Shown here: in pieces, positions 6,601 to 10,315 of the stretch
Layout of the letters: each line of letters begins with the position of its first letter
Position numbering within the stretch: the first letter of the stretch is position 1
Source of the DNA: JAJECS01 sp034428595
Lineage (GTDB): Bacteria; Chloroflexota; UBA11872
Direction: 5' to 3'
Assembly: GCA_034428595.1 (NCBI GenBank)
Contig: DAOUHO010000165.1
Span: 1 to 10,315 of the forward strand
DNA length: 10,315 nt
Translations under genes and position numbers: made by a program
The notes under the pieces: generated by a model
The model's input: only the letters and a program-made list of their open reading frames with translations
The model's database searches: none
What the model was told of the DNA's origin: nothing

Positions 6601-8511
6601 ATGCGTAAGTGGTTCGTTGTAGCCATCGTCACCCTGTTGGTCGCCGGGGCGGTCACCTCCGTACAGGCCATCGGCTGCGATGCCAACCAAGGCACGCCGA
6701 TCGAGGGCGGCTGCCTGTACACCATCACGGGCGGCGATACACCGGACCCCAATGACGGATTCCCGGTCGTGAACTCCGGCGAGATCAACTGGTACTCCTG
6801 TGTGCGCACGCTCGGTCTGCAGGACGTCGGCTACCCGATTGCCCAGCAGTTCGAATTCAACGGCTTTCAGATCCTTGCCTTGCAGAAGGTGATGCTGCAA
6901 TACCGGCCGGATTACGCAAACCGAGGCGGCTGTAGCCAGTTCGCGTATCTCAACTCGATGGACCTGCTGGCGAACCGGTTCGGGGTGAACCTGCCCGGCG
7001 TGCCCGCGCACCGCGTACTGCCGGAGGATGAAGGGGTGAGCTTTGCGCAGATCGAGCAGAACCACCTGCGGCTGCTGGACGCGAACCCGGTCCTCAGGGC
7101 CAAGTTCTTGGAAAAGGCGAACTGGCAGAACCTCTACGGCTTGCCGATCGCCTATGAAGAGCAGGAGATCAACGGCAATCCGCAGGGCGCCCAGGTGCTG
7201 CGGGCGCAGCGGGCCGTGTGGCGGATCTTCAACGTGGACGCGCCGGGGACGCGCCGGGGCGTGCCTCACTTGCTGAACGTGCCGGACCAGATCAAGAAGC
7301 TCAACAACGTCATCATTCCCCAATGGGCCAAGCGTCCGGTCTCCGCCGCGCAAGCGACGGGCCTGGCGCCGGCGCCCATGGTGCTGCCCAAGGGCCTGCA
7401 GGGCTACGGCATGCAGGGCGAGTTCCGCCGCCCGGATGACCAGGCGCTGGCCAATCTGATTACCGGCGCCGGCTTCGGCTGGGTCAAGCAACAGGTGCCC
7501 TGGGAAGAGGTCGAGACGCCGGACACGTTCGGGCCGAACTGCGAGCCCGGCGATCCCGCCAATTGGTACTGGGCCGACGTGGACCGCTTTGTGAACACCA
7601 TGCGGGCCAACGGCCTGCAGATTCTGCTCAGCGTGGTGAAGGCGCCGCCGTGCTACAAGGAACCCGGTTCGCCGCCGGGACACGGCCCGCCCGTCGACCC
7701 CGCGACCTTCGGCCGATTCATGGAGGCGATCGCCAGCCGCTACAAGGGGCGGGTCCAGGCCTACGAGCTGTGGAACGAGGCCAACCTGCAGCGCGAGTGG
7801 ACGACGCTGCGACCCACCGACCCCAACAACAGCGCCCACCTCGAGTTCCTCGAGTTGGTCAAGCACGGCTACACCGGCGGCAAGCGCGGCGACCCCAACG
7901 CCTACATGGGGTTGGGCGCCCCGACGCCGGCGGGCAATACGCTCCATGCCATCGACGACCGTCGCTATCTGCAACGCCTCTGGGCCGCCAACGGCGGTGA
8001 GATCGCCCACTACTTCGAGTTCCTGGGCGTGCATCCGAACGGCGGCCCGAACGCGCCCGACGACACGATTCACAACCCGACGGCGAGCCGCGCCAAATGT
8101 GGCGGCGGTTGGTCGACCCACGACAGCTTCTTCTTCAACCGCTACGAGCAGCTGTACGCCGACATGGTCGCGGCGGGTCCAGCATTCCGGGACAAGACGC
8201 TCTGGCTCACCGAGTTCGGCTGGGCCACGACGCCCAACCCGGCGCCGGGCTATGAGTACGCGCGGTGCAACACCGAGCAGGACCAGGCGAATTACTTCGT
8301 CCGTGCCTTTGCCAAGGTGCGGGCGGAAGCGCCCTATGTGACGCACATGATCGTCTGGAACCTGAACTTCCAGCAGGTGGTGGGCGCGCATGACGAGAAG
8401 TGGGCGTTCGGGATCGTGCGCAGCGACCTGAGTCCGCGGCCGGCCTACACGGCCCTCAAGAACATGCCGAAGCCCGGGGCGGCGCCAAGCTCGGCAGCGC
8501 CGGCGGGGTAG
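6601..8511 (+). CDS. Exported clan-A-like glycoside hydrolase with unassigned N-terminal domain
   Basis: 636 residues. ATG 6601 is preceded by GAGGAG at 8 bp and opens a clear signal peptide: MRK, a hydrophobic core (WFVVAIVTLLVAGAV) and a likely cleavage after VQA (residue 23). A Cys follows at 26 but the region does not fit a canonical lipobox (Gln at -4), so a soluble secreted protein is favoured. Residues 24 to about 245 form an N-terminal region I cannot assign. From about 265 (GLQGYGMQGEFRRPDD) a TIM barrel of the GH5/GH39-like clan A follows: FGWVKQQVPWEEVE, the acid/base YELWNEAN (Glu393), GVHPNGG (His478), the nucleophile LWLTEFGW (Glu538), and a strand-8 VWNLN (Trp586). The mature protein has eight Cys, which would allow disulfides. 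The C-terminus is short, Ala/Pro-rich and has no anchor. The substrate is unknown, probably a beta-linked glycan. Neighbouring genes give no clue. Confidence 0.88.
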   Translation: MRKWFVVAIVTLLVAGAVTSVQAIGCDANQGTPIEGGCLYTITGGDTPDPNDGFPVVNSGEINWYSCVRTLGLQDVGYPIAQQFEFNGFQILALQKVMLQYRPDYANRGGCSQFAYLNSMDLLANRFGVNLPGVPAHRVLPEDEGVSFAQIEQNHLRLLDANPVLRAKFLEKANWQNLYGLPIAYEEQEINGNPQGAQVLRAQRAVWRIFNVDAPGTRRGVPHLLNVPDQIKKLNNVIIPQWAKRPVSAAQATGLAPAPMVLPKGLQGYGMQGEFRRPDDQALANLITGAGFGWVKQQVPWEEVETPDTFGPNCEPGDPANWYWADVDRFVNTMRANGLQILLSVVKAPPCYKEPGSPPGHGPPVDPATFGRFMEAIASRYKGRVQAYELWNEANLQREWTTLRPTDPNNSAHLEFLELVKHGYTGGKRGDPNAYMGLGAPTPAGNTLHAIDDRRYLQRLWAANGGEIAHYFEFLGVHPNGGPNAPDDTIHNPTASRAKCGGGWSTHDSFFFNRYEQLYADMVAAGPAFRDKTLWLTEFGWATTPNPAPGYEYARCNTEQDQANYFVRAFAKVRAEAPYVTHMIVWNLNFQQVVGAHDEKWAFGIVRSDLSPRPAYTALKNMPKPGAAPSSAAPAG

Positions 8512-8541
8512 GCGGGGCGCGGCCGCGATTGGCCGCCAGCC

Positions 8542-8569
8542 GTAGGGGCGACGCATGCGTCGCCCCTAC
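8542..8569. repeat. Perfect 28-bp palindrome (GTAGGGGCG type)
   Basis: The half-site GTAGGGGCGACGCA is followed immediately by its exact reverse complement TGCGTCGCCCCTAC, with no spacer and no mismatch. Short palindromes opening with GTAGGGGCG or GTAGGAGCG recur between genes in Chloroflexota genomes as far as I recall, so this is probably a dispersed REP-like element and not a site specific to this locus. Its position after a gene end would also suit a bidirectional terminator or RNA-stabilising role. It is the intact counterpart of the degraded copies at 2873-2896 and 4624-4654. Confidence 0.85.
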
Positions 8570-8601
8570 ATGCCGTGGTCTCCGCTTGCCGCCCGAGCGC
8601 C

Positions 8602-8607
8602 TACACT
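8602..8607 (+). promoter_or_regulatory. Possible -10 box giving a leaderless rsmI mRNA
   Basis: TACACT, four of six to consensus, ends 7 bp before the rsmI ATG at 8615, so a transcript from it would begin at or next to the start codon. There is no Shine-Dalgarno sequence upstream of this ATG, which fits leaderless translation. No convincing -35 box is seen, so the call is weak. Confidence 0.25.
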
Positions 8608-8614
8608 TGCCGCC

Positions 8615-9463
8615 ATGGGCGTGCTCTACGTGGTGGCCACGCCGATTGGCAATCTTGAGGATCTGACGGCGCGCGCCACCCGCGTGCTTTCGTCAGTGCC
8701 GGTGGTCGCGGCGGAAGACACCCGGCGCACCCGCAAGCTGCTCAACCACATTGGCGCGAGCCCGCGGCTCATCGCCTATCACGCCGAAAGCCCCGAGCGC
8801 CGGGAGGATGCCATCGTCGCCTGCTTGCGCGAGGGCGATGTCGCGCTGGTGTCCGACGCCGGCACCCCCGGCTTGGCCGATCCTGGGCCGGACCTCGTAG
8901 CTCGGGTTCGCCGCGAAGGAATGTCCGTGGTGCCGATTCCCGGTGCCTCGGCCTTGGCCACTGCCCTGTCGGTCGTGTCGTTCGCGCAGCAGCCCGTCAC
9001 CTTCATTGGGTTCCTGCCCGAGCGAAGGCCGCGGCGCGAACGCCTGGTCCGACGCGCCGCCGAGGTCGCGCGCACGCTGGTCATTTTTCTGCCGCCGCAT
9101 CGGGCCGCGGCGCGTATGGTCGAGCTGCTCGAGTGGCTCGGCGACCGTCCGACGGCAATGTGCCGGGAGCTGACCAAGCTCCACGAGGACATCCGAGAAA
9201 TGCCGCTGTCCAAGCTGTGCGAGATGCTGGCGCATGGCGCGCCGCGCGGAGAGATCACGCTGGTGATCGACGTGGCGGAGCGCGAGCCCCAAGCCACGCC
9301 CGAGGCGTCGAGCGTCGCCACCGCGGTCACGGCCGCCATGGCCGCGGGCGCCTCGCCAAGCCAGGCGGCGGCGGCGGTCGCCCGGGAATTGCGGATTCCG
9401 CGGCGCGAGGTCTACGCCCTGGCCCAGGAACTCCGCCGCACGGTTCCTGCCAGGGAGTCCTGA
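8615..9463 (+). CDS. rsmI: 16S rRNA (cytidine1402-2'-O)-methyltransferase
   Basis: RsmI 2'-O-methylates C1402 in the decoding centre of 16S rRNA using S-adenosylmethionine. The tetrapyrrole-methylase-like fold is clear. It starts with GVLYVVATPIGNLEDLT (2-18), then AAEDTRRTRKLLNHIG, VALVSDAGTPGLADPGPDLV, the SAM-site loop PIPGASALATAL, FIGFLPERRPRRERL, and MCRELTKLHEDIREMPLSKL-like and GEITLVID elements. The C-terminal region is Ala-rich and ends in a small helical domain (ASPSQAAAAVARELRIPRREVYALAQEL), as is usual for the family. The 282-residue length is typical. ATG 8615 is chosen because the conserved N-terminal strand begins right there; an in-frame ATG at 8555 would start inside the palindrome at 8542-8569 and add 20 residues of unlikely sequence. 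metG follows 45 bp downstream. Confidence 0.95.
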   Translation: MGVLYVVATPIGNLEDLTARATRVLSSVPVVAAEDTRRTRKLLNHIGASPRLIAYHAESPERREDAIVACLREGDVALVSDAGTPGLADPGPDLVARVRREGMSVVPIPGASALATALSVVSFAQQPVTFIGFLPERRPRRERLVRRAAEVARTLVIFLPPHRAAARMVELLEWLGDRPTAMCRELTKLHEDIREMPLSKLCEMLAHGAPRGEITLVIDVAEREPQATPEASSVATAVTAAMAAGASPSQAAAAVARELRIPRREVYALAQELRRTVPARES

Positions 9464-9474
9464 GGAGCCTGGGA

Positions 9475-9480
9475 TAGAAT
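9475..9480 (+). promoter_or_regulatory. Possible -10 box for metG
   Basis: TAGAAT, five of six to TATAAT, lies 28 bp before the metG GTG in the 45-bp gap after rsmI. No good -35 box is found at 16-18 bp. Just downstream, TCGCC-TCC-GGCGA (9488-9500) forms a small perfect hairpin ending 8 bp before the start codon. metG may also be read through from rsmI. Confidence 0.3.
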
Positions 9481-9508
9481 CGCGGACTCGCCTCCGGCGA
9501 ATTCCCCT

Positions 9509-10315
9509 GTGTCGAAGTACTACCTCACGACCGCCATTCCCTATCCGAGCGGCGAGCCGCACGTGGGCCACAGCTTCGAGATGATCGCCGCCGACGCCGT
9601 GGTGCGCTTCAAGCGGCTGCGCGGCGTCGACGCCTTTTTCCTCGGTGGGCTTGACGAGAACAGCCAGCGCGTCAGCCGCCAGGCTGCCGAGGCGGGGTTG
9701 GACACCATGGCCTACGTCGATGAGGCCGCCGAGCGCTATCAAGCAGTCTGGCGCAGCGTCGATGTCGAATTCGACGACTTTGTCCGCACCACCGAGCCAC
9801 GGCATCACGTGACGGTTAACGAGTTCTTTGCGCGCGTGCAGGCCCAAGGCGACATCTACGAGGGCGACTACGAGGGTTGGTACTGCGTTCCCTGCGAGGC
9901 GTTCTACACCGACGATGACCTGGCCGATGGGCTGTGTCCGTTCCACGACGCCAAACCCGAGTGGGTCACCGAGCGGAACTATTTCTTCCGCATGTCCAAG
10001 TACCAGGACGCCATCGCCGCCCACTATGAGGCCCACCCGGACTTCGTGACCCCATCGACGCGGCGCAACGAAATGCTCGGCATCATTCGCCAGGGCCTGC
10101 GGGACTTCAGCATCTCGCGCGCCTCCCTGACCTGGGGCATCCCGCTGCCCAACGATCCCGCGCAGCGGATCTATGTCTGGTTCGACGCGCTGATCAACTA
10201 CATCACCGGCATTGGCTTCGGGCAAAACGGCGGCGAGGCGGCCTTCGAGCGATGGTGGCCGGCGGCGGCGCACGTCATCGGCAAGGACATCGTCCGCTTC
10301 CATGCGCTCTATTGG
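9509..10315 (+). CDS. metG: Methionyl-tRNA synthetase, N-terminal part (runs off the window)
   Basis: Class I synthetase that charges both initiator and elongator tRNA-Met. The first 269 residues are present and the frame is open to the right edge. The protein starts at GTG 9509 (SKYYLTTAIPYPSGEPHVGH), directly at the first catalytic strand, with the HIGH motif as HVGH at 18-21. The connective domain has one zinc site, Cys126-x2-Cys129-x13-Cys143-x2-His146, the same C,C,C,H pattern and nearly the same positions as known for the Thermus thermophilus enzyme. Later blocks are NYFFRMSKYQ, ISRASLTWGIPLP, YVWFDALINYITG and HVIGKDIVRFHALYW. The KMSKS loop, anticodon domain and any C-terminal tRNA-binding domain lie beyond the window. 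No Shine-Dalgarno sequence is seen (TTCCCCT precedes the GTG). It follows rsmI by 45 bp, an arrangement also seen in Bacillus. Confidence 0.96.
   Translation, partial: MSKYYLTTAIPYPSGEPHVGHSFEMIAADAVVRFKRLRGVDAFFLGGLDENSQRVSRQAAEAGLDTMAYVDEAAERYQAVWRSVDVEFDDFVRTTEPRHHVTVNEFFARVQAQGDIYEGDYEGWYCVPCEAFYTDDDLADGLCPFHDAKPEWVTERNYFFRMSKYQDAIAAHYEAHPDFVTPSTRRNEMLGIIRQGLRDFSISRASLTWGIPLPNDPAQRIYVWFDALINYITGIGFGQNGGEAAFERWWPAAAHVIGKDIVRFHALYW

Larger units (their letters stand above)
8512..8614. other. Intergenic spacer between glycoside hydrolase and rsmI
   Basis: About 100 bp with two structures. GCGGCC (8519-8524) and GGCCGC (8531-8536) form a 6-bp stem around GCGATT, starting 7 bp after the hydrolase stop. 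The perfect palindrome at 8542-8569 follows. Either could terminate hydrolase transcription, but no T-run is present. A weak TACACT hexamer lies at 8602-8607. Confidence 0.5.

Noticed and set aside
6352..8556. 734-codon open frame on the minus strand opposite the glycosidase
   Set aside because: It is the antisense of a gene with clear signal peptide and catalytic motifs. Its translation is rich in Arg, His, Val and Ala with no family motif, as expected from GC-rich codon bias.
8555..8614. ATG 8555 as rsmI start
   Set aside because: It lies inside the 28-bp palindrome and the added residues do not look like RsmI.
8693..10303. 536-codon open frame on the minus strand opposite rsmI and metG
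   Set aside because: It spans two well-supported genes and the gap between them and has no recognisable motif; long antisense frames are usual at this GC content.
1..10315. tRNA genes, CRISPR arrays, insertion sequences, toxin-antitoxin or defence genes
   Set aside because: I read the intergenic gaps for cloverleaf, repeat-spacer and terminal-inverted-repeat patterns and checked the larger frames for such families, and found none.

Overview
The window is GC-rich bacterial chromosome that looks like the housekeeping background of a member of Chloroflexota. Three things point there. There is an orphan MutL/GlmL-type protein paired with a barrel-sandwich/KOW-like protein. The glutamine-dependent NAD synthetase is split into a nitrilase-fold gene and a NadE gene of the type ending in a DF-x-Y-x-RDWG-like tail. 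GTAGGGGCG-type short palindromes lie between genes. The assignment comes from recalled family resemblance, not from a search, and is moderately confident.

Layout, left to right. (1) A plus-strand pair, 1-2826: a MutL/GlmL-like ASKHA-type protein whose 5' end probably lies outside the window, overlapping by 11 bp a gene of uncertain function with barrel-sandwich-like and KOW-like segments. (2) A minus-strand block, 6370-2893: nitrilase-family glutaminase, nadE (overlapping it by 17 bp), then argS after about 100 bp. The first two together look like a two-gene version of glutamine-dependent NAD+ synthetase. ArgS is complete but has unusual versions of both class I signature motifs. (3) A divergent spacer, 6371-6600, holding a good sigma70-type promoter (TTGACG-17 bp-TAAATT) and a 5'-UTR hairpin in front of a plus-strand gene for an exported clan-A-like glycoside hydrolase. 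That enzyme has an unassigned N-terminal domain of about 220 residues. (4) A plus-strand pair, rsmI and the first 269 codons of metG, running off the right edge. rsmI-metG adjacency is also known from Bacillus subtilis (yabC near metS).

Functionally most genes serve translation (argS, metG, rsmI) and NAD+ synthesis. The secreted glycosidase is the one accessory-looking gene. The least understood genes are the first pair: a predicted cobalamin-mutase-reactivase relative with no mutase gene in view, coupled to a protein I cannot assign.

Three related short palindromes (2873-2896, 4624-4654, 8542-8569) sit just after gene ends. In two cases one arm supplies or touches the TAG stop codon. I found no tRNA or rRNA gene, CRISPR array, transposase, phage gene or recognisable defence system, and nothing I would call a new multi-gene system. 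The best leads are the MutL-like/barrel-sandwich pair, the glycosidase N-terminal domain, the ArgRS motif changes and the palindromes.
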